Positions 56,489 through 64,000 of a stretch of 64,000 nt of DNA are shown piece by piece. The DNA is from Pirellulaceae bacterium. Its GTDB lineage: Bacteria; Planctomycetota; Planctomycetia; Pirellulales; Pirellulaceae. The notes under the pieces were generated by a model that worked only from the letters and a program-made list of their open reading frames with translations, made no database searches and was not told where the DNA came from. A program made the position numbers and the translations under genes. Position 1 is the stretch's first letter. Every line of letters starts with the position of its first letter. Location: positions 120,881-184,880 of the forward strand of contig JAQWSU010000009.1 of the NCBI GenBank assembly GCA_029243025.1, in the 5' to 3' direction.

Positions 56489-59335
56489 TCATTGGTGTTG
56501 GCTAGAATTCTCTACTTGAAGCAGCGCTTGTTGCAAGGTGGTCGCGAACCGTTGATGCCATAACTCATGCAAGGGTTGACCATGGTCACCCGGGATGCTG
56601 TAAACGGATAGCTGCTGATCGTCGGTGAATTGATTCCACATGCCATCTGGTGTGTGACGATGGAGTAGCGGCTTGATGCGACTTCTGAGATAGACGACAT
56701 GATTTTCAGTGGGTTGTGTTTTGTATTTGCGGTGCGCGACGTATCTTTGTACGAGCCACTGGCGATGCGCTGGTGCGAATTCGGAAAAATCAAACATTCT
56801 TCGAGCCGTTGCTTCTGCAGTCTCTTCGAGACCGTCTTTTGACTTTTCCTTTTTCGTCGCTGTCGTTTTGGGGCGGTTGAAAGTTGCATAGCGAGCAAAT
56901 CGTTTCGCCAGTTCGGTCAACCCATACACTCGAATCTCGTTGACGAACCAAAATGGAGCATTGGTCGCCATGGAGAGAGTGTCCCGAGCGGAAATCGCTT
57001 GCAAAGCCATGCGAGGTTTACAGTCAACGACCGTCACAGAGAGTGGTTTCAGGCCACGCAGCGAGAGTTGTTGTCCCATTTCATAAGCGAGGGTTCCGCC
57101 AAACGAATGCCCGATCAGGTGGAGAGGTTGCTTTCCCAATTGTTCTTCAACTTCTGCGACCAGCCGAGCTGCGATCGTTTCGATGGTAGCATTGCTTCGT
57201 TCATATTTGCCTTTTTCCTTGAGCTGAATCCCTACCACGGGGCGCTGGAACGAGGTTGCCGAAAACAGTTTCTGCCATTCTCGCACATGCCCGAATAATC
57301 CTGGGGCGATGACGAGTGTTGGGCGATGTGACGTTTGAGATTGGTTGACGCGGACAAGTTCCACGCTACGGTCGTTGGAATTACTCGTTTCGGTGGATGC
57401 TAGCCATTCAGATAGGTCAGCGATTGTCGGATGGTTGATCAGGTCTTGTAAGGAGATCGATTGCGAAAATAGTCGATCAATTTCGGCGAGCACTTTCATT
57501 CCTTGCAATGAGGTGCCACCAAGATGAAAAAAGTTGTCATGAATGCTGATCGTGTCCAGCCGCAGAGTGTTGCACCAGATCGCTGACAGAGTTCGTGACG
57601 ACAGCGAGACAGGTTCGATAGTAGCTGTGGAGGCGTTTGGGCGAACCTCGTCGACGGTCGGAAGTGCTTGTCGGTCAATGGACCCGTTACTCAAAGTTGG
57701 GAGAGTGGAGAGCGGTATAAAGTGCGAGGGGATCATGTACTGCGGCAAGATTCCTACTAAATGTTCTCGCAGTTCTTCCGGCGTGACCGTTCGACCGCCA
57801 TCCACGTAATAGGCAAGCAACCGACGATCTCCTGATGAGTCGACCCATGTTTGGATGGTCGCATTGAGGCATTTCGGATGCCGCAGAATGGCAGACTCGA
57901 CCTCGGTCATGTTAACCAATCTGCCATTTATTTTGGTTTGAAAGTCACTTCGACCCTCAAAAACCAGTGCGCCGTCCTTTCTCAAACTTGCCAGGTCATT
58001 GGTACGGAAAAATCTTTTTGAATCGTTGCCGGGCAGGGTGATGAAAGCTTGCTTGCTAAGGTCGGGCTGTTTCCAATAACCGCAAAATAGGTGAGAGTCA
58101 CCAACCGCGATGTGCCCGCGTGCTGATAGGTCGCCACCTGTATTTGAGCTTATTGGATGTGGGTTGTTTATTAATGTGACATGCTGACGTTCAAATGGAA
58201 AACCACAGGGAGGAGGGGTGTCGGGAATCTCCGTGTTTTGGTCGAACACGTAACCACAAATCGACCCTGTTTCGGTCGATGAAAGTAGGTTGAGAAGCAC
58301 GCAGTTGCCGCGGAAAATGCGTTTGAAATTACGGATGTCCTCCGGGTAGAGACAATCACTCGTCAGTCGCACCAGACGCACCGTAGAAATCGGTTTTGCT
58401 TCCGCAGCCTCGTTTGCGATAACGCGAAATAGCGGTGCGGTGACGGCAAATACTGTGATACGATTTTTTCGTAGCCATTCGAATGGCTGATGAAATGCTG
58501 CACGTGGGTCGACAGGTAGGATGGCAGCGCCAGTTAGTAACGCAAGCAGCGTGTTTTTGATCGCTTGTCCGTTGGCCGAAACCAGGAGGCTACAGCGATC
58601 TTCCGAGCACATTCGATGAAAAGCGTGTTTTTTTTTCATGTCGACAGATAGGCTTGAATGGCGATGCATGACGCCCTTTGGCCTTCCCGTCGAGCCTGAT
58701 GTGTAGGCGATGTAGGCGAGTCCGTTTGCTGTTGCATAGACAGGTAGCGTCATGCCTGTGGGGCAAGAGGCGATCATCTCCACGTCCACTAATTTGCAAT
58801 CGCAACTCAATAAATCTGTTGCGGTCGAGCGGTGCTGAGAATCCGTGATCAGGAGACGCGGCGCGATTTCACTTAGAATTTTCGTGATGCGATTTACTGA
58901 ATCTGCCGGATCGACCAAGACTACTGTCTTTCCGGTTTGGAAAACGGCCATCATGGCAGCGATAGCAGGCGGGCCTTGCTCTAAAAATATTACGATCGGG
59001 TCGGCGAAGTCCTCATCAGGGCCCTCCTCTGAAGAGGAGGGCGAAAGTGGTTCTGGGAGTTCTGCGAGGATCGCATTGCCGATACTGTTGATGCGATCAG
59101 TTAGTTCCGCGTACGTCCAGCACACGTCAGCAGTTTCTATGGCAATATGGTTAGCGAATTTGCTTGCCGTATCAACAAACTGATGTGCGACAGTTTGGTA
59201 AGTCGGATCGTAATCGACATAGCTTGGGGGCGAAGGGATTTGGCAAAGCCCGCCGTATTGAGTCGTTTCGAAAGTGACGTTGATGAACATGTTTGTTTGT
59301 GCCGCGTGAACTGGGGACAAGTCTGTAATTGTCAA
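56489..59335 (-). CDS. NRPS-like A-T-TE protein with an atypical adenylation domain
   Basis: 948 residues; TTG start overlapping the stop of the upstream gene (TTGA), with ATG 59290 as an alternative. A domain (about 45-565): the phosphate loop TSGSTGRPKG (212-221) is intact, but the aspartate of the A4 motif is missing (LLVSANGQAI), the A5 region reads NLLSSTETG, and the A10 lysine is replaced (NGSIDR, Ser552). The carrier domain has LGGTSLQ with Ser609. A type I thioesterase follows with GHSFGG (Ser744) and a C-terminal GDHGQPL histidine region. Third gene of a tight operon. The missing A4 Asp points away from an alpha-amino acid. Confidence 0.9.
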   Translation of the reverse strand: MTITDLSPVHAAQTNMFINVTFETTQYGGLCQIPSPPSYVDYDPTYQTVAHQFVDTASKFANHIAIETADVCWTYAELTDRINSIGNAILAELPEPLSPSSSEEGPDEDFADPIVIFLEQGPPAIAAMMAVFQTGKTVVLVDPADSVNRITKILSEIAPRLLITDSQHRSTATDLLSCDCKLVDVEMIASCPTGMTLPVYATANGLAYIAYTSGSTGRPKGVMHRHSSLSVDMKKKHAFHRMCSEDRCSLLVSANGQAIKNTLLALLTGAAILPVDPRAAFHQPFEWLRKNRITVFAVTAPLFRVIANEAAEAKPISTVRLVRLTSDCLYPEDIRNFKRIFRGNCVLLNLLSSTETGSICGYVFDQNTEIPDTPPPCGFPFERQHVTLINNPHPISSNTGGDLSARGHIAVGDSHLFCGYWKQPDLSKQAFITLPGNDSKRFFRTNDLASLRKDGALVFEGRSDFQTKINGRLVNMTEVESAILRHPKCLNATIQTWVDSSGDRRLLAYYVDGGRTVTPEELREHLVGILPQYMIPSHFIPLSTLPTLSNGSIDRQALPTVDEVRPNASTATIEPVSLSSRTLSAIWCNTLRLDTISIHDNFFHLGGTSLQGMKVLAEIDRLFSQSISLQDLINHPTIADLSEWLASTETSNSNDRSVELVRVNQSQTSHRPTLVIAPGLFGHVREWQKLFSATSFQRPVVGIQLKEKGKYERSNATIETIAARLVAEVEEQLGKQPLHLIGHSFGGTLAYEMGQQLSLRGLKPLSVTVVDCKPRMALQAISARDTLSMATNAPFWFVNEIRVYGLTELAKRFARYATFNRPKTTATKKEKSKDGLEETAEATARRMFDFSEFAPAHRQWLVQRYVAHRKYKTQPTENHVVYLRSRIKPLLHRHTPDGMWNQFTDDQQLSVYSIPGDHGQPLHELWHQRFATTLQQALLQVENSSQHQ

Positions 59336-61359
59336 TAACGGACCTGCCAGCGGGTGTAAAATTCGATGTCACCTACACCATGTTCCGGGGGGCCGGTTCC
59401 AGATGACTTCCAGCCACAAAACGGTGCACTTGCACTCGCCCCCGCTGTGGGAGCGTTAACCTTTAAAATGCCGGCGTTCGCATTCTCGAGGAAATCCTCT
59501 TTGATCGATTCTGAATTCGTGAACAGCGCTGCCACAAGGCCTTGCTCCACACCGTTGCACAGTTGCAAAGCTTCTTGCCAGGAACTGGCAGTTTGGATCA
59601 CTACAACAGGACCGAATGTTTCGCGTTGCCAAATTTCATTCATCGGGTCTGAGTTAATCACAAGAGTTGGTGGAGAATAATAACCGGCTTGATGAGTATC
59701 CTGGATGAACTCAGGGCTTGAAAAGGGGCTGTAGACCTTCCCACCTCCAATTCGTGCCCGTTCAATTACTTCCCGCAGCCGTTGGACGGATTCTGCTGAG
59801 ACAACCGGGCCGATATCTGTTGATTCGTTCCAGGGGTCTCCCCATCTTAAGTCACTGAAATGTGATTTGAGTAGGGACCAAAAACTGTCGAAACATCGCT
59901 GGTCGACAATGACTCGCCGCGTCGCTGTGCAGCGTTGTCCCGCGTTACCGAATCCACCTGCAATAATCTGTTTTGTCGCATCATGTAAATCTGCGTCTGA
60001 CCAGACAATCGCCGCGTTATTGCCCCCTAGCTCCATTTGCAAAGGGATTTGCCTTGTTAATCCAATCACTTGGGCTGCGATCCCGGTTTGCGATGATCCG
60101 GTGAGTGTCAACGCATCGATGTCAGGATTGCGAATGAGATATTCGGCCGTTGAGTGATCCCCAAACACGGCGTTAATGACGTGGTTAGGAAAACCACAAT
60201 CCTGGATCTGTTGCATCAGTTGAACTGCAACCGGCGCACCTTGAATCGCTGGTTTCCAAACGACGGTATTTCCATAGAGAATTGCTGGTGTGATTTTTCC
60301 GACGGCGATCGCCAAGGGATTGTTCCATGGTGTAATGGCCGCTACCACCCCGTGTGGGCGCCGAATCGCATTCCAGTTTGCTGCCGTTGCTGACTGCGAG
60401 ATTACCGATTGGCCGTGTTGCTTCGATGAAGCCACTGCGGATTCTATCAGTCTCAGGGCAAACTGTACTTCCTGTTTAGCATCTCGAATAGGCTTTCCAA
60501 TCGTTTCGGTGATTCGTTCGCTAAAGTCCTTGTTTTGCTCCTCGATTTTTTGGTGAATTCGCATCGCTAATTCTTGTCGTTCAGCGACCGGGGTCGCTTG
60601 CCAGGCACGAGTCGATTTGCGACTTGCTGCGACAACTCGGGAGATCGTGGTTCGATCGGCATGAGTTACAACTGATGCTGTTTTGCCATCATGTGGCGAT
60701 CGGACCACCGTTTGTCGATCGCTCTCTCCGTATTCTGGCGAGCCGTTAATGAAGATGGTGGGGATTTTGATCGGTTCCGCTTCGTTTTGGGGCGACGTCG
60801 TGTTCGAGAATGTTGGAGCACCGCAAGGAATTTGAGAAATAGGACGAAAAACAATTCCGCGTTCGCTCAGGTATTGTCGAGTAATCGCCGCGTGAATTGG
60901 ATCGATGTCGCCGGTGGCATCCTCTGCAATTGTTACAGAGTATCCGTGTTGATATGCGTCGATTGCTGTTGTGCGAATGCAGGCTCGTGTGTAGAGCCCT
61001 GCGAGCACCAATGAGTCCGCTTCAATCGCTTCGAGTTGTGTTAAAAGACGACTGTTCGTGAATCCGCTGTAGAATTGTTTGTGGATTATTTGTTCGTGGT
61101 CCGCGGGTGCCAGAGCGAAAGGAGTTTGATGCCCTGGGGTTCCAGCAACGCAGCGTTGAATGCCTGCCCTTTGCCAATGTGGCATCGATTCTTTTGCCTC
61201 GTTTATCGTCGTCCAAAGATGAAAGACGGATAGACCCGCATGCCGGAATCGATGTAGCAAAGCGGATGCTCGAGCGCAAATCTCAGCTGGATGAGGAGTT
61301 AGGCCTGCCGCTTGCAGGTAATCTTGCTGGAGGTCGATAAGAAGCAAAGCTGTTGACAT
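59332..61359 (-). CDS. Fusion of isochorismatase-like hydrolase and aldehyde dehydrogenase
   Basis: 675 residues. Residues 1-185 are a cysteine hydrolase of the isochorismatase/nicotinamidase type with Asp9 (LLIDLQQDY), Lys94 (HKQFYSGF) and Cys127 (YTRACIRTTA) in the catalytic positions. From about 200 an NAD(P)-dependent aldehyde dehydrogenase follows with PWNNPLA (Asn346), VVWKPA (Lys369), MELGGNN (Glu443) and GQRCTATRR (nucleophile Cys477). Both halves look catalytically complete. The frame is continuous, so the fusion is not an assembly join visible here. Overlaps the A-T-TE gene by 4 bp and follows the next gene by 11 nt. Confidence 0.92.
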   Translation of the reverse strand: MSTALLLIDLQQDYLQAAGLTPHPAEICARASALLHRFRHAGLSVFHLWTTINEAKESMPHWQRAGIQRCVAGTPGHQTPFALAPADHEQIIHKQFYSGFTNSRLLTQLEAIEADSLVLAGLYTRACIRTTAIDAYQHGYSVTIAEDATGDIDPIHAAITRQYLSERGIVFRPISQIPCGAPTFSNTTSPQNEAEPIKIPTIFINGSPEYGESDRQTVVRSPHDGKTASVVTHADRTTISRVVAASRKSTRAWQATPVAERQELAMRIHQKIEEQNKDFSERITETIGKPIRDAKQEVQFALRLIESAVASSKQHGQSVISQSATAANWNAIRRPHGVVAAITPWNNPLAIAVGKITPAILYGNTVVWKPAIQGAPVAVQLMQQIQDCGFPNHVINAVFGDHSTAEYLIRNPDIDALTLTGSSQTGIAAQVIGLTRQIPLQMELGGNNAAIVWSDADLHDATKQIIAGGFGNAGQRCTATRRVIVDQRCFDSFWSLLKSHFSDLRWGDPWNESTDIGPVVSAESVQRLREVIERARIGGGKVYSPFSSPEFIQDTHQAGYYSPPTLVINSDPMNEIWQRETFGPVVVIQTASSWQEALQLCNGVEQGLVAALFTNSESIKEDFLENANAGILKVNAPTAGASASAPFCGWKSSGTGPPEHGVGDIEFYTRWQVRY

Positions 61360-61370
61360 GGAACGCTTCG

Positions 61371-62558
61371 TTAGGTGTCGCCTGTTTGGATTGACTTTAC
61401 GATCAATTCAGTCATTTCCTGAGTTCCAACTAGCTGGCAGTTTTGTTCCATGGTGTCAAAAGTGCGAAACCCATTTTTCCAAACCTCCGATATTGCAGTA
61501 TCAATCATCTTAGCCTCTGTCGTTAAACCAAATTGCTCATGCAACATCATTGCGAGCGAATAGATTTGACCCACCGGATTGGCGCGATTGGTTCCAGCTA
61601 GATCATGGGCAGCTCCGTGATTCGTTTGGTACACACCCGCACCGGTCGTGGAAAAACTGGCGCCAAAACATAGACCTCGCGATCCGAGCAGTAGCCCGCC
61701 TACATCGGCGATGATGTCCCCGCAGAGGTTGGGCGTTACTATGACGTCGAATGAGGTTGGCGATTGGACCACTTGATAAACTGCAAAATCAATATCGAGA
61801 AATTCCAATGCGACTCCAAATTCCTTGGCAATTGGTTTCGCACATTGAACCCACAGATTGCTAATCGTTGGGACGCCGTTCGACTTTATCACGATCGATA
61901 GCTTCTGTCGGCGGTTTTGAGCGATGGCAGCGCTGACTCGTACAATTTTTTGGATCTGTGACTCGTTGTATGAGAATGTCTGAGTGGCTTGGAGTCCATG
62001 CGGTGAAGTGGACTCAGTCCAGGTTCCCTGGTAGATGCCTGCGGAATTGTCGCGAACGACGATGATGTCAACATCTTTGACGACTGCAGATTTGAGGACA
62101 CCGCAATTAGCTAAAATCGGATTCGGTGTAAGCGGGTTGATTTTGCAAAATAAATCAAATTCTCGCCGCATGTCATAGACAAAGCGGCTACCGCCCGCAC
62201 CGGCTAGGATCGGTGAGCGTGTCGCGAACATTGTTTTGCAGAATTCAATCGCATCGTCCGGTAAGCACTGGCCCGACTTGGCCACGGCGGGCAATCCGAT
62301 TGGGCCGCCAATCACAGGTTCAAAGTTGATTGAACGTAATTCACCAACCCGGCGCAAAACCTGCAGTGAGGCGTCGATGATCTCAGGGCCAATTCCTTCT
62401 CCTGGGAAAACGCCAAATTGATATTTTGAATTGGGTTTGTCGAATTGGCGTTTTGGATCCGTGATTAATTGCGACCAGCGATGAGCAGAAGACGGTAATG
62501 AATGAGTAAGTTGATTGTTTGATTCTAGGCTGTTTGCCTTGATGTGTCTCTTGAGCAT
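61371..62558 (-). CDS. Isocitrate/isopropylmalate dehydrogenase family enzyme
   Basis: 395 residues. Beta-decarboxylating dehydrogenase fold: GVFPGEGIGPEII near residue 50, GGPIGLP, the loop VVRDNSAGIYQG where the family normally has VRENTEG, KSNGVPTISNLW (catalytic Lys region), TPNLCGDIIADVGG (metal aspartates) and HGAAHDLAGTNRANPVG. A 45-residue N-terminal extension precedes the fold. First gene of the three-gene operon. It would oxidise and decarboxylate a 2-hydroxyacid such as a malate, tartrate or homoisocitrate analogue; being next to biosynthetic enzymes argues against a housekeeping LeuB. Confidence 0.88.
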   Translation of the reverse strand: MLKRHIKANSLESNNQLTHSLPSSAHRWSQLITDPKRQFDKPNSKYQFGVFPGEGIGPEIIDASLQVLRRVGELRSINFEPVIGGPIGLPAVAKSGQCLPDDAIEFCKTMFATRSPILAGAGGSRFVYDMRREFDLFCKINPLTPNPILANCGVLKSAVVKDVDIIVVRDNSAGIYQGTWTESTSPHGLQATQTFSYNESQIQKIVRVSAAIAQNRRQKLSIVIKSNGVPTISNLWVQCAKPIAKEFGVALEFLDIDFAVYQVVQSPTSFDVIVTPNLCGDIIADVGGLLLGSRGLCFGASFSTTGAGVYQTNHGAAHDLAGTNRANPVGQIYSLAMMLHEQFGLTTEAKMIDTAISEVWKNGFRTFDTMEQNCQLVGTQEMTELIVKSIQTGDT

Positions 62559-62995
62559 GGGATATCCGCCGTTGACTCAGTCTGCGTTTGAAGTGCTCGT
62601 AGTAATCGTGCGCACTTTCAATCAATAATAACAAACAAGTCTAGTAGATTCCCTAAACACTTTTTCTGGAATAGGGTTGCGCTACTGGGATTTGCTTTGG
62701 TGCTTCGACAGGTTCATATGAACACTGCCGTTAATGCAGGATCCGATTCTAATTATCATTCGTAATGATCGGGATGTGAGCGTTTTATGGTAGCCACCTG
62801 ATTTCGAGGGGACTGCACGGCGACGGCAAAACAGGCTGCCCGCTTCAGTACACAGAAACGGTGTATTAGGATTTTCCCAATAAAAAGAGAACCCGACTTT
62901 GTGAGGATGAGATGCGTTGCGAGTCGATTATCGCCGGAGTCGCGAACCCGTTGATGCACAATCAGCCAGTAGGAAAATGCCCAAATGTTACTTGC
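62559..62995. other. Upstream region of the IPMDH-fusion-NRPS operon
   Basis: About 440 nt. Contains no supported gene. The operon promoter must be here, since the next gene to the right is on the same strand and ends at 62996. Confidence 0.4.
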
Positions 62996-64000
62996 TCAAA
63001 ACGTTAGTTTTTCAAGTAATCCATCCAGCTGAAATTCTGGAGACTGTCCGATTTTTACTGCCGATATCTGCTCGTTCCATTTGGCAAAGATTGCGTCGAC
63101 GGTTGTTGATTCAGTGTGCGAGCGATCGTTGGGATGTTGGGTTGTGGAAGTGAGCGAGTGTGTTTTCGAAGCCGACCGGTTAGTCGACGTGTGATTGTGC
63201 TCGTGTTGCGTTGTGGTGAAGATTGCTGCTGTTAGGATATGTTCGGCTGTCGGCAACTCTATCGCGGCTAAGGACGCGGCTAAGGGCGCGGCTAAGGGCG
63301 CGGCTCCTCCTGTTCCCTCGATCCGCACGTTATCGACGTAGGCATCCTCCTGTGTTTTGCTGGCTCTGGCACGAAATTGGATTTTCAAGTTCGTGGATAC
63401 GTAGCCTTGGGCAACGAGGTCAATCGATACAGGGTGCCAGACATTTTCTTGGGAGTCGTTTCCTAGGAGTTGACTGTGCTGAACCCAGTTGGTTCCGCCA
63501 TCGGTTGAAATATCCAGGGCAAGGTATTCGCCATTGTCAAAGCCCCTGTTGATCATCCAATCGAAGGTAAGTAATGCGCTATTCAGGTTGCTGGTGTCCA
63601 CCGATTGCGCCATGGCGAGTGTGGCATTCAAGGTCCATCCGTCTACTTCGGCCGAATAGCTTCCGCTGGTTGCTTGTCGACTGGATCGGGACCAGGCATT
63701 CTGGTTATCTTCGACCCATTTCCCATTCCATTCAGAGACCTCAAAGTCGTCTTCAAACAAGACCACCGGACCACTGGCCTGCACATTAAGTGTGACGGTG
63801 ACACTGTTCGAGTCCAGCTGGCCGTCGTTGGCGTGATAGCTGAAGCTGTCGGTTCCTGAAAACCCGTTGTTCGGTTCGTAGCTGAAGGAGCCATCTGCGT
63901 TCAGAGTAAGTGTTCCATTGCTGACGTCCGTATCGAGTATCGCGGTGAGAGAATCGCTCTCGGCATCCGTGTCGTTGCTGAGGAGTCCAGGAGCCGTCGG
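62996..64000 (-). CDS. Large secreted protein, C-terminal part, with Ig/cadherin-like repeat (runs off the right edge)
   Basis: At least 334 codons, open to the right edge. The first visible part reads APGLLSNDTDAESDSLTA, NGTLTLNADGSFSYEPNNGF and GTDSFSYHANDGQ, a complete bacterial Ig/cadherin-like (tandem-95 type) repeat of large adhesins. From about 63770 down follows a jelly-roll-like domain (VLFEDDFEVSEWNGKWVED ... DNVRIEGTGG), an alanine/leucine/proline spacer made of three 12-bp units (63268-63303), and a His/Thr/Ser-rich tail without a PEP-CTERM signal. The N-terminus is outside the window; GTG 63784 is internal, not a start. Confidence 0.85.
   Translation of the reverse strand, partial: PTAPGLLSNDTDAESDSLTAILDTDVSNGTLTLNADGSFSYEPNNGFSGTDSFSYHANDGQLDSNSVTVTLNVQASGPVVLFEDDFEVSEWNGKWVEDNQNAWSRSSRQATSGSYSAEVDGWTLNATLAMAQSVDTSNLNSALLTFDWMINRGFDNGEYLALDISTDGGTNWVQHSQLLGNDSQENVWHPVSIDLVAQGYVSTNLKIQFRARASKTQEDAYVDNVRIEGTGGAAPLAAPLAASLAAIELPTAEHILTAAIFTTTQHEHNHTSTNRSASKTHSLTSTTQHPNDRSHTESTTVDAIFAKWNEQISAVKIGQSPEFQLDGLLEKLTF

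Noticed and set aside
63784..63784. GTG at 63784 as the start of a 262-residue protein
   Set aside because: The frame is open upstream to the window edge and encodes a clear Ig/cadherin-like repeat, so the GTG is internal.

Overview
The window is chromosomal DNA from a planctomycete, most likely a Pirellulales relative. Supporting genes are a DUF1501 / DUF1549-LamG-DUF1553 cytochrome pair, a CxPxR sulfatase, several PEP-CTERM proteins, an exported dockerin-like protein with a FESLESR motif near its N-terminus, a CRTAC1-type FG-GAP lipoprotein and Tat-exported enzymes. Base composition is moderate, except for a visibly G+C-richer block at about 21.4-30.9 kb.

Layout. 1-9.1 kb: the N-terminal part of uvrA running off the left edge, a small membrane protein, a cupin and ligA, then a peroxiredoxin whose active-site codon is an in-frame TGA followed by a SECIS-like hairpin. 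Next come a Tat-exported metallophosphoesterase and a glycerophosphodiesterase. 9.7-18.6 kb: the DUF1501/cytochrome pair, a Tat enolase-superfamily protein, a phytanoyl-CoA dioxygenase-like protein and an SDR epimerase. 18.8-20.3 kb: broken GT61 and GT4 glycosyltransferases. 20.6-21.1 kb: an allene-oxide-cyclase-barrel-like protein. 21.4-30.9 kb: an uninterrupted eight-gene set matching the whole N-methylglutamate (NMG) pathway of methylamine oxidation (mgsABC, gmaS, mgdABCD). 31-40 kb: a TPR lipoprotein, a PEP-CTERM gene broken by a 13-bp duplication, the FG-GAP lipoprotein, decayed phosphoesterase and dockerin genes, and a sulfatase.

40-62.6 kb holds what looks like an undescribed natural-product region. 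One arm (+) has an acyl/acetyl-CoA synthetase-like enzyme, a JmjC/FIH-fold protein whose iron-binding HxD reads HxA, and a C-A-T-C NRPS. The other arm (-) is a tight operon of an isopropylmalate-dehydrogenase-like enzyme, an isochorismatase-aldehyde dehydrogenase fusion and an A-T-thioesterase protein with an unusual A domain. Between them lie an exported dockerin-like protein, a tRNA-Arg(CCT) with two partial copies, PEP-CTERM proteins (one intact, one broken SUMF1-type) and a Bax-inhibitor-1 family membrane protein. The right edge is the C-terminal part of a large secreted protein with bacterial Ig/cadherin-like repeats.

How the genes work together. In the NMG operon GmaS would make gamma-glutamylmethylamide, MgsABC would convert it to N-methylglutamate, and MgdABCD would oxidise that to glutamate and a C1 unit. 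Other sets look like exported scavenging enzymes (sulfatase, phosphoesterases, cytochrome/DUF1501 system). Several genes carry frameshifts or nonsense codons (18.8-20.3, 32.7-33.4, 36.2-37.6, 53.1-54.1 kb). Real decay and assembly error cannot be separated from the sequence alone, and this caveat also applies to the selenocysteine call.
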